A stretch of DNA of 56,232 nucleotides from Thiosocius sp049669185 (GCA_049669185.1 JBATKF010000263.1:1-56232); one strand, 5' to 3'; positions 36,697 through 45,653 are shown, counted from the first letter of the stretch. A program made the numbers and translations. Notes: a model not told the origin generated them from the sequence alone.

Positions 36697-37275
36697 GTGA
36701 AGATTTTCTCACCCCTGTACACGCGCGCGATGCGCTGGGCACGCCACCCACGTGCACCCTGGTATCTGGGGGGCCTGAGCTTCGCCGAATCGTCTTTCTT
36801 TCCTATACCGCCCGACGTAATGCTCGCGCCAATGAGCATGGCGCAACCCCGGCGGGCAGTCTGGTTTGGAACGCTGACTACCTTTGCTTCGGTTGCTGGT
36901 GGGGTGCTTGGCTATCTGATCGGCATGTTTGCCTTCGGGCTGATCGCTCCCTGGCTGGAGAGCGGGCGCTATGCGGAGACCTTTGCAATGGCACAGCAGT
37001 GGTTCGATGAATGGGGCTTTTATGCCATCTTTGCGGCCGGCTTCTCGCCGATACCCTATAAGATCTTCACCATCACTGCGGGTGTCCTAAGCATGGCTTT
37101 TCTGCCGTTTGTGCTTGCCTCGTTCGTCGGTCGCGGATTGCGGTTTTACCTGGTGGCATTGTTGATGGCCTGGGGCGGACAGGCGATGGAAAGCCGACTG
37201 CATCGCTGGATCGATTGGCTGGGCTGGTTTACGGTTGTCGTGGTGGCCATCGGCGTTATGGTGTACAGGTTCTGA
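36697..37275 (+). CDS. YqaA-family (VTT/DedA-like) membrane protein
   Basis: A 192-residue inner-membrane protein of the VTT/DedA superfamily. The re-entrant region FAESSFFPIPPDVMLAP and the second half FAAGFSPIPYKIFTITAGVL are the YqaA signature, followed by FVGRGLRFYLVALLM. DedA-type proteins are lipid scramblases or flippases in better-known cases; YqaA itself is unassigned. GTG start directly after the pcm stop. Confidence 0.87.
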   Translation: MKIFSPLYTRAMRWARHPRAPWYLGGLSFAESSFFPIPPDVMLAPMSMAQPRRAVWFGTLTTFASVAGGVLGYLIGMFAFGLIAPWLESGRYAETFAMAQQWFDEWGFYAIFAAGFSPIPYKIFTITAGVLSMAFLPFVLASFVGRGLRFYLVALLMAWGGQAMESRLHRWIDWLGWFTVVVVAIGVMVYRF

Positions 37276-37328
37276 CCAAACGCGGCAGAGAAGTACCGAT
37301 CTTGAAGCAGGCAGTTTTCCGGAATTGG

Positions 37329-38180
37329 ATGTGCAGCTCGACGTCTTGCCGGAGGGATCGGCCGATTCGCGCGTCCACTGTTGTGCTGGCCGCGATCCTG
37401 CTCGCGGGCTGCACTGCCAGCTGGAAAGCCCCCGTCGAATCGCGGGTCCGCGATCCCGTGAAGACCAGGCCGGCCCGGCCACTTATCCAAAGCCCGATCT
37501 ATCGCGTGCAGCGCGGCGATACCCTGTATGGAATTGCCTGGCAGCGCGGCGTCGACTATCGATTGGTCGCGGCGTGGAACGGCATTCGCCCGCCCTATCG
37601 AATCTTCGCCGGACAGACGTTGCGCCTGACGCCGCCGCCCGTCGCGAGAGTGCCGCCGGCATCCGCGCCGAGAAAATCGGCGAATCCATCAACGGTCGCG
37701 CCAGCGCGTAAGCAACAGACGCCTAAGACAACGACGAAACTGCCGCCACGGCCGCAAGCGAAAGCGGTTTCGAAAGCGCAACCCAAGTCGTCACCCGCTG
37801 CGGTACGGAGACTGACCTGGCGATGGCCGGCGCAGGGCAGATTGGTATCTAGCTTCAAGGCAGGAGATCCCTTGCGAAAAGGCATTAAGATCGGCGGTCG
37901 CAGTGGCGATACCATTCAGGCTGCGGAGGGCGGAAAAGTTGTCTACAGCGGGAGTGGACTGATTGGCTATGGGCGGCTTATCATCGTGAAACACAACGAG
38001 AATTATCTGAGCGCTTACGGACACAACAGCAGATTGTTGGTCAAAGAAGGCGATCAGGTCACCAAAGGACAAAAAATTGCAGTGATGGGAACGGCCAACA
38101 CCGGCGACCCGCTACTGCATTTCGAGATTCGACGCGACGGTAATCCTGTCGATCCGTTGAGGCTCCTGCCGCGTCGCTGA
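37329..38180 (+). CDS. nlpD: NlpD-type lipoprotein with LysM and degenerate LytM domain
   Basis: A 283-residue lipoprotein. The signal ends in LLAGC, the lipobox, so Cys is lipidated. A LysM peptidoglycan-binding motif (YRVQRGDTLYGIAWQ to AGQTLRL) is followed by a Pro/Lys/Thr-rich linker and a C-terminal peptidase-M23/LytM fold. The zinc ligands of active M23 enzymes are missing: the HxxxD site reads GIKIGGRSGD. NlpD of this kind does not cut peptidoglycan but activates the amidase AmiC during division. The start at 37329 was chosen for signal-peptide length. The gene ends 70 bases before rpoS, whose promoter in other gammaproteobacteria lies inside nlpD. Confidence 0.88.
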   Translation: MCSSTSCRRDRPIRASTVVLAAILLAGCTASWKAPVESRVRDPVKTRPARPLIQSPIYRVQRGDTLYGIAWQRGVDYRLVAAWNGIRPPYRIFAGQTLRLTPPPVARVPPASAPRKSANPSTVAPARKQQTPKTTTKLPPRPQAKAVSKAQPKSSPAAVRRLTWRWPAQGRLVSSFKAGDPLRKGIKIGGRSGDTIQAAEGGKVVYSGSGLIGYGRLIIVKHNENYLSAYGHNSRLLVKEGDQVTKGQKIAVMGTANTGDPLLHFEIRRDGNPVDPLRLLPRR

Positions 38181-38233
38181 TCGAAAGCTGCCGGTGCCGC
38201 TGCATAGATGCCGACGGTTCGTTATCAGAGCGG

Positions 38234-38253
38234 AAAAAAATGGGGGGGGCATG
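38234..38253 (+). promoter_or_regulatory. Homopolymer A7-T-G8 tract at the rpoS start
   Basis: Seven A, one T and eight G are followed by C and the rpoS ATG at 38251. AGCGGA sits at good ribosome-binding distance from a different ATG at 38240, formed by the end of the A run and first G. With eight G, that ATG is out of frame with rpoS; with nine (or six) it would be in frame and add a few residues (MGGG) to RpoS. The tract could therefore alter rpoS translation by slippage. Confidence 0.45.
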
Positions 38254-39261
38254 CCTGCGAACGGCGACGACATTGATGCGGAAGTCGACGATGACATCGA
38301 GGATGTCGTCGACGGCGTCAACCTGGACGCGGATGATGACGCCGAGGAGGGAAAGCCCGACGCGACGGCGGATACCGACGATGCAGAGGATGTCGAAAAG
38401 AAATACGCCGCCGGTGAGATTCCCGACAGCCAGCTCGATGCGACGCGTTTGTACTTGAATGAGATCGGTTTCTCCAAACTGCTGACCGCCGAGGAAGAAG
38501 TCCATTTCGCGCGTTTAGCGCAGAAGGGAGATGCCGCCGCCCGGCGGCGCATGATCGAATGCAACCTGCGCCTGGTGGTGAAGATTGCCCGGCGTTACAT
38601 GAACCGCGGCCTGGCGTTGCTCGACTTGATCGAGGAAGGCAATCTCGGTTTGATCCGTGCGGTAGAAAAGTTCGATCCCGAGAGGGGCTTCCGTTTTTCG
38701 ACCTATGCGACCTGGTGGATTCGCCAGACCATAGAGCGTGCGATCATGAACCAGACGCGCACCATTCGGCTGCCGATTCATGTCGTGAAGGAGATAAACG
38801 TCTACCTCCGAGCTGCAAGGCAGCTGACCCAAACCCTCGATCATGAACCGACCGCGGAAGAGATCGCCGATCTGCTCGACCGTCCGATCGATGAGGTCAA
38901 GCGCATGCTGGGCCTCAACGAGCGGGTGACCTCGGTAGATACACCGTACGGTAAAGACGCCGATAAGCCGCTGCTCGACACCATCGCTGACGAGAACACG
39001 ATGGATCCGACGGAGCACATCCAGGCCGATGATCTGTCGGGTCATCTTGACGAGTGGCTGGCAAAGCTCAATGACAAGCAGCGTGAGGTGGTAGAGCGGC
39101 GGTTCGGCCTGCACGGGTACGAGAACTCTACGCTGGAGCAGGTGGCAAACGAGCTGGGCGTGACGCGGGAACGGGTCAGGCAGATACAGATGGACGCGTT
39201 GAAGCGCCTGCGCGGCATCCTAGAACAGGATGGATTCTCGATCGACACCATATTCAAATAG
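38251..39261 (+). CDS. rpoS: RNA polymerase sigma factor RpoS
   Basis: A 336-residue sigma70-family factor for stationary phase and general stress. After a very acidic N-terminus come region 1.2 (DATRLYLNEIGFSKLLTAEE), region 2 (LLDLIEEGNLGLIRAVEKFD and FSTYATWWIRQTIERAI), region 3, and region 4.2 with the helix-turn-helix LEQVANELGVTRERVRQIQ. The position after nlpD and the length separate it from RpoD. The ATG at 38251 is chosen because it is in frame; the ribosome-binding signal is poor, with a G run directly before it. Confidence 0.94.
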   Translation: MPANGDDIDAEVDDDIEDVVDGVNLDADDDAEEGKPDATADTDDAEDVEKKYAAGEIPDSQLDATRLYLNEIGFSKLLTAEEEVHFARLAQKGDAAARRRMIECNLRLVVKIARRYMNRGLALLDLIEEGNLGLIRAVEKFDPERGFRFSTYATWWIRQTIERAIMNQTRTIRLPIHVVKEINVYLRAARQLTQTLDHEPTAEEIADLLDRPIDEVKRMLGLNERVTSVDTPYGKDADKPLLDTIADENTMDPTEHIQADDLSGHLDEWLAKLNDKQREVVERRFGLHGYENSTLEQVANELGVTRERVRQIQMDALKRLRGILEQDGFSIDTIFK

Positions 39262-39335
39262 GATCGGATGGCGGACCTGACTCCGCTTGCCGCCAACCCT
39301 AGCCTAGTCGCGAGTTAGCAGGAGTATCTATCCCT

Positions 39336-39626
39336 ATGGCGGACGAAAGCAGACAAGAGCGCGAGATTCTGCAGGTGATGCGAAAGGTACTGGCGCAGAT
39401 CATCAAAGACACAACGCCACCAAGCCGCGCGATGAAGCACCCGTTATCGGATCAAACCATTCAAGATGTCCGAAAGTGCCTGGGCTTGATCTCGGCTCGC
39501 GAACGCGCGTTGGCCGATGCAGCAGGGGCTGTCCGTGAGCAGCCGTACTACTCGGATGAGAAGCCCCCGGCAGACGTCGTACCGATTGGCCGTATCGGTA
39601 AGGCACCGAAGAAGACAGAGGACTAG
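39336..39626 (+). CDS. Conserved-looking small protein, unknown function
   Basis: A 96-residue, mostly helical, soluble protein: MADESRQEREILQVMRKVLA, then IIKDTTPPSRAMKHPLSDQT, and a Lys-rich tail. I do not recognise a domain. AGGAGT lies before the ATG and codon use fits the neighbours, so it is a real gene. It follows rpoS by 74 bases on the same strand and converges with the parvulin gene. There are no membrane spans or metal motifs. Function unknown. Confidence 0.7.
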   Translation: MADESRQEREILQVMRKVLAQIIKDTTPPSRAMKHPLSDQTIQDVRKCLGLISARERALADAAGAVREQPYYSDEKPPADVVPIGRIGKAPKKTED

Positions 39627-39653
39627 CCTACATTTAACGCACCCTGCGGTGTG

Positions 39654-40469
39654 TCACTGCGGCTCGGGGCTCTGCACCTCGATGCGGGTTTTCTCCTTAA
39701 TTTCTGCGATGGCCTGGGCCACACGCTCGCGCTGAACCTGTTTTTCCAGCTCCGGCTTTGCCGCTTCGAAGGTAGGTGGGGGCAGGTCGCGGCTGTCCTC
39801 GCGGAGTATGACGTGCCAGCCGAACCGGGTCTGGACAGGGCTTCGGCTGTAGGCACCATCGTCCATATTCGCCGTCGCGGTGGCGAATTCGCTCACCATC
39901 TGCGTGGCCTCGAACCATCCGAGGTCGCCACCCGCGGTCTTGCTGGGTCCGATCGATCTTTCCTTGGCGAGCGTTGCGAAATCTGCCCCGCCATCCAGTT
40001 CAACGATGACTGCCTTGGCCTCGTCTTCGGTCTCGAGCAGGATGTGGCGTGCCTTGTATTCGGTCTGCTTCGCATCGCCGTATTGTGCGGCGTAAAGCGC
40101 TCGGAGCTCTTCCTCTTCGATCGGCGCCTGCCGCAAACGGCTGTTGATGAACGATTGCGCAATCAATCGGGCGCGGGCCACCTCCAGTGCTGCGTTTACT
40201 TCCGCCTGCTCGGCCAATGCCTTTCCCTCCGGTGAGTTGGCAATCATGAAGTGGGTGGCCAGCTCATTGAGCATGTCGAGCTGCCCCTGACCGTCCTTCG
40301 GGCTGCGACCGGTTTGATTGGCAAACAGTGCGAAGTGCAGATCGGTGACAGCAAAGTCGTCGATCATGACCAGAGTTCGTGGTCCAGACTGGTCCTGGCC
40401 GAATACCTGGCCCGCAATGCCAAGGCAAAACGTCAGCGCCATACAGCGGCGGGCTGTAGTCTTCCACAT
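39654..40469 (-). CDS. Exported parvulin-type peptidyl-prolyl isomerase
   Basis: A 271-residue protein with a signal peptide (MALTFCLGIAGQVFG, cut near residue 24) and a parvulin domain in the second half: KARHILLETEDEAKAVI, GGDLGWFEATQMVSEFA and TRFGWHVILRED. An N-terminal helical part, like that of SurA/PrsA-type chaperones, includes ELATHFMIANSP. It would help fold proteins in the periplasm. The YciI gene follows upstream on the same strand, 33 bases apart. Confidence 0.87.
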   Translation of the reverse strand: MWKTTARRCMALTFCLGIAGQVFGQDQSGPRTLVMIDDFAVTDLHFALFANQTGRSPKDGQGQLDMLNELATHFMIANSPEGKALAEQAEVNAALEVARARLIAQSFINSRLRQAPIEEEELRALYAAQYGDAKQTEYKARHILLETEDEAKAVIVELDGGADFATLAKERSIGPSKTAGGDLGWFEATQMVSEFATATANMDDGAYSRSPVQTRFGWHVILREDSRDLPPPTFEAAKPELEKQVQRERVAQAIAEIKEKTRIEVQSPEPQ

Positions 40470-40502
40470 AGTCGATTTCTCCTGCTTGGGGATAGATATC
40501 GG

Positions 40503-40805
40503 TCAGCGCGGGAAAACCCGCTTGAAGGGTTTGACGTTCACCTCGGCATACACTCCGGCGCCGACATAGGGATCGGCGTCGGCCCAGTCCTGGGCTTCCT
40601 CGAGGCTCGCGAACTCGGCGACCACCAGGCTGCCGATGAATCCTGCATCGCCGGGCTCGTCGCTGTCGATCGCTGGAAGCGGTCCGGCCAACACCAGTCT
40701 GCCCTCCTGCTGCAGCTGTTCAAGGCGTTGCAGATGCGCAGGGCGTGCGCTCTTGCGCAATGGCAGGCTATTCTCGACGTCATTGCTCATGATGGCATAC
40801 AGCAT
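40503..40805 (-). CDS. YciI-family protein
   Basis: A 100-residue ferredoxin-like-fold protein starting MLYAIMSNDVENSL, with HLQRLEQLQQEGRLVLAGP and the FASLEEAQDWADADPY region of YciI. The conserved His-Asp pair of the family is present (RPAHLQRLEQL and DADPY). The function of YciI is unassigned. It is adjacent to yciB, as in E. coli where yciI, yciA and yciB are clustered. Confidence 0.88.
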   Translation of the reverse strand: MLYAIMSNDVENSLPLRKSARPAHLQRLEQLQQEGRLVLAGPLPAIDSDEPGDAGFIGSLVVAEFASLEEAQDWADADPYVGAGVYAEVNVKPFKRVFPR

Positions 40806-40808
40806 GGC

Positions 40809-41357
40809 TCAATCCTCGCGGGTCGTGTTTTCTGTTGGCAGGAATCTGGCCAGATAGAAGCCCTGTGCCAGCATGAAGACCAGGGTCAGTCCGAGAAAAC
40901 CGAATAGCTTGAAATTGACCCAGACCTGTTCGGAAAAGTTGTAAGCGACATAGAGATTGATGACGCCCATCGCAAAGAAGAAGGCCACCCAAGCGGCGTT
41001 GAGGCGATCCCAGGCCAGATCAGGCAGGGTAACTGCATGGTCCATCATGCGCTGAAGCAGGCCGCGCTGCATGAAGTATTGCGAGAACAGAAACGCCGCG
41101 GCAAATAGCCAATTGACCACGGTCGGCTTCCACTTAATGAAGGTGGGATCACGCAGTGCCAGGGTGAGCCCCCCGAACACGACCAGCAGTCCCAGCGTAA
41201 CCCAGTGCATGCTCTCAATTTTCTTGTACCGCAGTTTGTTGTAGGCGACCTGCAGCACCGCGGCGGCAATTGCAACCTGAGTCGCCACGTAGATATCGAA
41301 CAGCTGGTAGGCAACGAAGAACAGGATGACCGGAAACAGGTCAGCGAGCATTTTCAT
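40809..41357 (-). CDS. yciB: Inner-membrane septation protein A (YciB)
   Basis: A 182-residue membrane protein with about five helices, beginning MKMLADLFPVILFFVAY and containing KIESMHWVTLGLLVVFGG, PTFIKWKPTVVNWLF and NAAWVAFFFAMGVIN, the YciB/IspZ signatures. It is linked to cell-envelope upkeep and septation. Same strand and three bases from yciI. Confidence 0.95.
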   Translation of the reverse strand: MKMLADLFPVILFFVAYQLFDIYVATQVAIAAAVLQVAYNKLRYKKIESMHWVTLGLLVVFGGLTLALRDPTFIKWKPTVVNWLFAAAFLFSQYFMQRGLLQRMMDHAVTLPDLAWDRLNAAWVAFFFAMGVINLYVAYNFSEQVWVNFKLFGFLGLTLVFMLAQGFYLARFLPTENTTRED

Positions 41358-41378
41358 CGGCGGCGCGTGTCCTGAAAT

Positions 41379-42113
41379 CTAATGCAGTCTTCGTGGCACC
41401 GCATGTGCCAAGTAGTAGCGGCGAACGACCTCGCGCACGCCGTCCGGATAGTCGAGGATGGTCATCTGCTCCATGCCCTCGGCAAAGAATTTGGGCGCGT
41501 CGCTGGGGAGACTCTCCAAGACGGCGTCATAGGCGGATTCCATCAGCTCGGGGTTGTGACTACGGGTCGCTACGATCGCACGATTGATCAAAAGCAGGCG
41601 CCAGGGGTCGCGGGGGTCATCTACCCCGGGCTCTTCACAGATCGGGCTGGTGGCATCGATCAGTTCGCAGCAGAGCGTGTATAGCTCTGCCATGGTGTGC
41701 GGATGGCTGGCCCGGTTGGCGAAATGCGCCACCGCATTGACCACCGGCGATAGATTTCGAATCTCGCCGCCGTGGCGCGCGGCCCAAAGCGCCAGCGGCA
41801 CGGCGAGCTGTTCGATCTCAGTCGCCAGCGCAGACTGCCTGAGCGATTTTGCCGCCTTGGCGAGTTCTTCGAGCAGGTGGAGACCGTAATCGGTCAGCGT
41901 GTTGATCTCTGTGGTATCGGCAGCCACGGCGCCGGTTTCGTCTTCGACGTGCCCGAGTACCCCGAACAGCTGCTCTAGCGCCTCGCCCAGCATCGCCGGA
42001 GTATCGGCTTCATCGGCGGATTGGCCCGAGGTCTCCCAGAGCTCCGTCAGTTGGGCTGCCAACTCACCGAGACGTTCACGCAGAAAAGACAGGTCGGCAG
42101 GCGGAAATTTCAT
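41379..42113 (-). CDS. Uncharacterised acidic helical protein
   Basis: A 244-residue soluble protein, rich in Leu, Ala, Glu and Asp, predicted largely helical. It starts MKFPPADLSFLRERLGELA (24 upstream codons rejected as non-conserved in character). The N-terminal half resembles a helical bundle; the C-terminal half has DPWRLLLINRAIVATRSHNP and DYPDGVREVVRRYYL. I know no domain for it. It precedes yciB and yciI on the same strand, 21 bases before yciB, so it may share their operon. Function unknown. Confidence 0.7.
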   Translation of the reverse strand: MKFPPADLSFLRERLGELAAQLTELWETSGQSADEADTPAMLGEALEQLFGVLGHVEDETGAVAADTTEINTLTDYGLHLLEELAKAAKSLRQSALATEIEQLAVPLALWAARHGGEIRNLSPVVNAVAHFANRASHPHTMAELYTLCCELIDATSPICEEPGVDDPRDPWRLLLINRAIVATRSHNPELMESAYDAVLESLPSDAPKFFAEGMEQMTILDYPDGVREVVRRYYLAHAVPRRLH

Positions 42114-42235
42114 GGCGGGGGAGTCTAGCACGCGCGACTCAGCCGCCGCTGTCACGTAAAGGCCTGCAACCTTCCGGTGTTTCACCGGCCCTTAGGCCAC
42201 CCTGGCGATCCAGCTGACTGATAGAATCATGGGCT

Positions 42236-43078
42236 ATGACGATACATTTCGATTTGCATGCCCACTCGACCGCCTCCGACGGTTCGCTGTCACCCGCTGC
42301 GTTGATGCAACGCGCACACGCCGCGGGCGTCGACGTGATGGCGCTCACGGATCACGATACCCTCGAGGGACTTGACGAGGCAGCCGCTACCGCACGGGCG
42401 CTGGGTGTCACTTTTGTCCCCGGGGTAGAAGTCTCGGTCACATGGCAGGGAATCACGGTCCACATCCTCGGACTCTCCATCGACGCACACAATGAGGACC
42501 TGCGGCAGGGGCTCGCCGATCTGCGCAAGTTTCGTGATTGGCGCGCCGAAGAGATCGGCCGCCGGCTGGCCAAAGACGGCATCCATGGGGCCTACGAGGG
42601 CGCGCGCGGATTATCCAACGGCCGCCTCATCAGTCGCACCCATTTTGCGCGCTTTCTCGTGGCGCAGGGCCACGCGCCCGATCTGCGCCGCGTATTTCGC
42701 CGGTTCCTGGTCAATGGCAAGCCGGGCCACGTGGCCGGGGAGTGGGCGTCGCTCGAGGATGCAGTGGGATGGATCCGGGCGGCCGGCGGACAGGCGGTCA
42801 TCGCGCATCCGGCACGCTATCGACTGACTCGAAGCAAACTGCGCCGACTCATCGGCGAGTTTGCGGAGGTCGGCGGTACGGCCCTGGAGGTGGTATCTGG
42901 CAGCCACAGCCGCGATGATTACTACACCATGGCCGTGCATGCCCGCGATTTCGGTCTGTTGGCCTCGGCGGGTTCTGATTACCACGGCCCGGAGCACCCA
43001 TGGATCGAACTGGGGCGTCTGCCGGCGCTGCCGATCGGATGTAAAGCAATTTGGAAGGATTGGCAGTTAAGCCACTGA
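42236..43078 (+). CDS. PHP-domain phosphoesterase, RNase AM type
   Basis: A 280-residue PHP-family metal enzyme. FDLHAHSTASDG holds the first His pair, ALTDHDTLEGL the next metal ligands, PGVEVS the Glu, AVIAHPARY and GSDYHGPE the last ones. The E. coli relative (YciV, RNase AM) is a 5'-3' exoribonuclease that trims 23S rRNA and degrades short RNA. Its presence with yciO, an M50 protease, trpS, scpAB and rluB is conserved in related bacteria. Confidence 0.9.
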   Translation: MTIHFDLHAHSTASDGSLSPAALMQRAHAAGVDVMALTDHDTLEGLDEAAATARALGVTFVPGVEVSVTWQGITVHILGLSIDAHNEDLRQGLADLRKFRDWRAEEIGRRLAKDGIHGAYEGARGLSNGRLISRTHFARFLVAQGHAPDLRRVFRRFLVNGKPGHVAGEWASLEDAVGWIRAAGGQAVIAHPARYRLTRSKLRRLIGEFAEVGGTALEVVSGSHSRDDYYTMAVHARDFGLLASAGSDYHGPEHPWIELGRLPALPIGCKAIWKDWQLSH

Positions 43079-43086
43079 ATTAAATA

Positions 43087-43710
43087 ATGTCACAATTTTT
43101 CCAGGTGCACCCGGACAACCCGCAGGTGCGCCTCATCCGCCAAGCTGCAGAGATCGTGCGAGACGGCGGCGTGGTTATTTACCCAACCGATTCAAGCTAT
43201 GCTGTTGGCTGCCAGATCGGCGACAAAACCGCCATGGACCGCATCCGCCAGATCCGGCGGCTCGATGCAGATCACAATTTCACCCTCATCGGCCGCAGCC
43301 TGTCCGAGCTGTCCGCCTACACCAAGCTGGATAATCAGGCCCACCGTCTGATCAAGGGCCTGACACCCGGTCCGTTCACCTTTATCTTGCAGGCCACCAA
43401 GCAGGTGCCGAAGCGCCTGATGCATGCCAAGCGCAAGACCATCGGCGTGCGCATTCCAGACAACAGGGTGGCCCAGGCTTTGCTCGATGCGCTGAATGAA
43501 CCGCTGTTGAGCAGCACCTTGATCCTGCCAGGGGACGATATGCCGATGATGGATCCCTACGAGATGAACCAGGTGCTCGGTCACAGTGTCGACTTGATCA
43601 TCGACGGCGGTTACTGTGGTTACGAGGCGACCAGCGTTATCGATCTGCACACTGGAGATCCACAAGTGCTGCGCATCGGCAAGGGCGACGTGAGTCTGTT
43701 CACCGGCTGA
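43087..43710 (+). CDS. YciO/TsaC-family threonylcarbamoyl-AMP synthase-like protein
   Basis: A 207-residue YrdC-fold protein: VVIYPTDSSYAVGCQI, GLTPGPFTFILQATKQVPKR and IGVRIPDNRVAQALL are the nucleotide-binding blocks. The family makes threonylcarbamoyl-AMP for tRNA t6A37; the YciO branch, to which the neighbours point, has weaker or uncertain activity. Eight bases after the PHP gene. Confidence 0.88.
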   Translation: MSQFFQVHPDNPQVRLIRQAAEIVRDGGVVIYPTDSSYAVGCQIGDKTAMDRIRQIRRLDADHNFTLIGRSLSELSAYTKLDNQAHRLIKGLTPGPFTFILQATKQVPKRLMHAKRKTIGVRIPDNRVAQALLDALNEPLLSSTLILPGDDMPMMDPYEMNQVLGHSVDLIIDGGYCGYEATSVIDLHTGDPQVLRIGKGDVSLFTG

Positions 43711-43748
43711 GCACCCCTCGCCACCACCCCGGAGATACAATCCCGCCG

Positions 43749-44429
43749 ATGGATGAACTGACCCTGGTACAGCGTATTGCGGTGTGGGCGCTGCCGTTGA
43801 TTTTTGCCGTCACGGTGCATGAGGCGGCACATGGTTGGGTCGCTGATCGGCTGGGTGACCCGACGGCCCGTGAAATGGGACGAATCACGTTGAATCCGAT
43901 CCCGCATATCGATCCGATCGGCACCCTGCTGGTCCCGCTGCTGATGCTGACTTTCACCGGGTTTCTGATCGGCTGGGCAAAGCCTGTGCCGGTCTCGGTG
44001 CGGCGTCTGCATTCTCCAAAGCGGGATATGGCGATCGTTGCGGCCGCGGGTCCGGCGGTCAATCTGATCATGGCCCTGGGTTGGTCGGTGGTGCTGCTGA
44101 TTGCGCACAGTCTGGTCCACACGCAGCAATTCCTGGCAGTCCCATTGCTGCTGATGGCGGTCGCGGGTCTGTTCATAAACATCGTACTGATGGCGATAAA
44201 TCTGCTGCCGGTACCGCCATTGGACGGTGGCCGAATTCTGACCGGGCTGCTGCCGCTCAAGGCAGCACGGGTGTATGCCCGGATTGAGCCCTTTGGGATG
44301 ATCATCCTGATCGCGTTGTTGATCAGCGGTGTCCTGGGCATGATCCTGGGTCCGGTGGTGCTCGGAAGTATCGCGCTGTTGCCCGGTTCCGATCTTGTCT
44401 TGGGTATACTGCCGGCCTTGTTTCCCTAG
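43749..44429 (+). CDS. Site-2 protease family (M50) membrane metallopeptidase
   Basis: A 226-residue protein with about six helices. The zinc motif HEAAH (24-28) lies in helix one; the third ligand is in NLLPVPPLDGGRIL. There is no PDZ domain, so it is the short S2P form rather than RseP. Such enzymes cut transmembrane segments; the substrate here is unknown. The gene is next to trpS, a widely seen arrangement. The stop TAG overlaps the AGGAGA of trpS. Confidence 0.88.
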   Translation: MDELTLVQRIAVWALPLIFAVTVHEAAHGWVADRLGDPTAREMGRITLNPIPHIDPIGTLLVPLLMLTFTGFLIGWAKPVPVSVRRLHSPKRDMAIVAAAGPAVNLIMALGWSVVLLIAHSLVHTQQFLAVPLLLMAVAGLFINIVLMAINLLPVPPLDGGRILTGLLPLKAARVYARIEPFGMIILIALLISGVLGMILGPVVLGSIALLPGSDLVLGILPALFP

Positions 44430-44438
44430 GAGAGTCTC

Positions 44439-45653
44439 TTGGCTGCTGTCGCCGCACAACACGCACGCGTCTTATCCGGCATGCGTCCAACCGGGCGTTT
44501 GCACCTCGGTCACTATCACGGTGTCCTGAAGAACTGGGTGGAACTGCAGCATGAGTACCAATGCTTCTTTTTCGTAGCCGACTGGCATGCCCTGACCACG
44601 CACTACGACGACCCCAGTATGGTCCCTCAGAGCACCTGGGACATGGTCATCGACTGGCTGGCGGCGGGCGTCAATCCCGGCGAGGCGACGCTGTTCGTGC
44701 AGTCGCGGGTACCCGAACACGCCGAGCTGCACCTCTTGCTGTCGATGATTACGCCACTGGGCTGGCTGGAGCGTGTGCCGACCTATAAAGACCAGCAGGA
44801 GAAGCTCAAGGAGAAAGACCTTTCGACCTATGGGTTCCTCGGCTACCCATTGCTGCAATCCGCCGACATCCTGGTCTATCGTGCCGGACTGGTGCCGGTG
44901 GGCGAAGATCAGGTGGTACACGTCGAGTTCACCCGGGAGGTGGCGCGGCGCTTCAATCACATCTATGGGCGTGAGCCCGATTTCGAGCAGAAGGCCGAGC
45001 AGGCCGTGAAAAAGATGGGCAAGAAAAACGCCAAGCTTTATCGAGTCTACCGCCGTGCCTACCAGGAGCAGGGCGACGACGGGGCTTTGCATGCCGCACG
45101 CGCACTGCTGGATTCTCAGCAAAATATCGGCATCTCCGATCGCGACCGCTTGTTCGGTTATCTCGAGGGTGGGGGTAAGGTGATCCTGCCCGAGCCGCAA
45201 CCGCTGCTTACCAAGGCGGCAAGGATGCCGGGATTGGACGGGCAGAAGATGTCCAAGTCATACGGCAACACCATCCCACTGGACGCCTCGGCGGACGAGG
45301 TGGAAAAGCAAATGCGCACGATGCCGACGGATCCGGCACGGGTCCGTCGGACTGACCCAGGGAATCCGGAGGTCTGCCCCGTGTGGCAGTTTCACGAAGT
45401 GTATTCAGACGAGGGTGTCAAAGACTGGGTCCAGCAGGGCTGCCGTTCGGCCGGGATCGGTTGCATCGAATGCAAACAACCGGTGATCGATGCTGTGATC
45501 GCGGAGCTGCAGCCGATGCAGTTGCGCGGCAGGGAGTATGCGGAACAACCAGATCTGGTGCGCAACATAATCAATGACGGGTGCGAGCGCGCCCGCGAGG
45601 CGGCGCGCGAAACCATGGACGAGGTGCGCCACGCCATGTCACTCAATTATTGA
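44439..45653 (+). CDS. trpS: Tryptophanyl-tRNA synthetase
   Basis: A 404-residue class Ic synthetase. GMRPTGRLHLGHYHGVLK includes the HIGH motif and KMSKSYGNTIPL the KMSKS motif. It is longer than the 330-residue E. coli type because of an insertion around 160-220. TTG start behind AGGAGA. A Cys-containing C-terminal block (GCRSAGIGCIECKQP) resembles related long TrpRS. Followed by scpA. Confidence 0.95.
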   Translation: MAAVAAQHARVLSGMRPTGRLHLGHYHGVLKNWVELQHEYQCFFFVADWHALTTHYDDPSMVPQSTWDMVIDWLAAGVNPGEATLFVQSRVPEHAELHLLLSMITPLGWLERVPTYKDQQEKLKEKDLSTYGFLGYPLLQSADILVYRAGLVPVGEDQVVHVEFTREVARRFNHIYGREPDFEQKAEQAVKKMGKKNAKLYRVYRRAYQEQGDDGALHAARALLDSQQNIGISDRDRLFGYLEGGGKVILPEPQPLLTKAARMPGLDGQKMSKSYGNTIPLDASADEVEKQMRTMPTDPARVRRTDPGNPEVCPVWQFHEVYSDEGVKDWVQQGCRSAGIGCIECKQPVIDAVIAELQPMQLRGREYAEQPDLVRNIINDGCERAREAARETMDEVRHAMSLNY

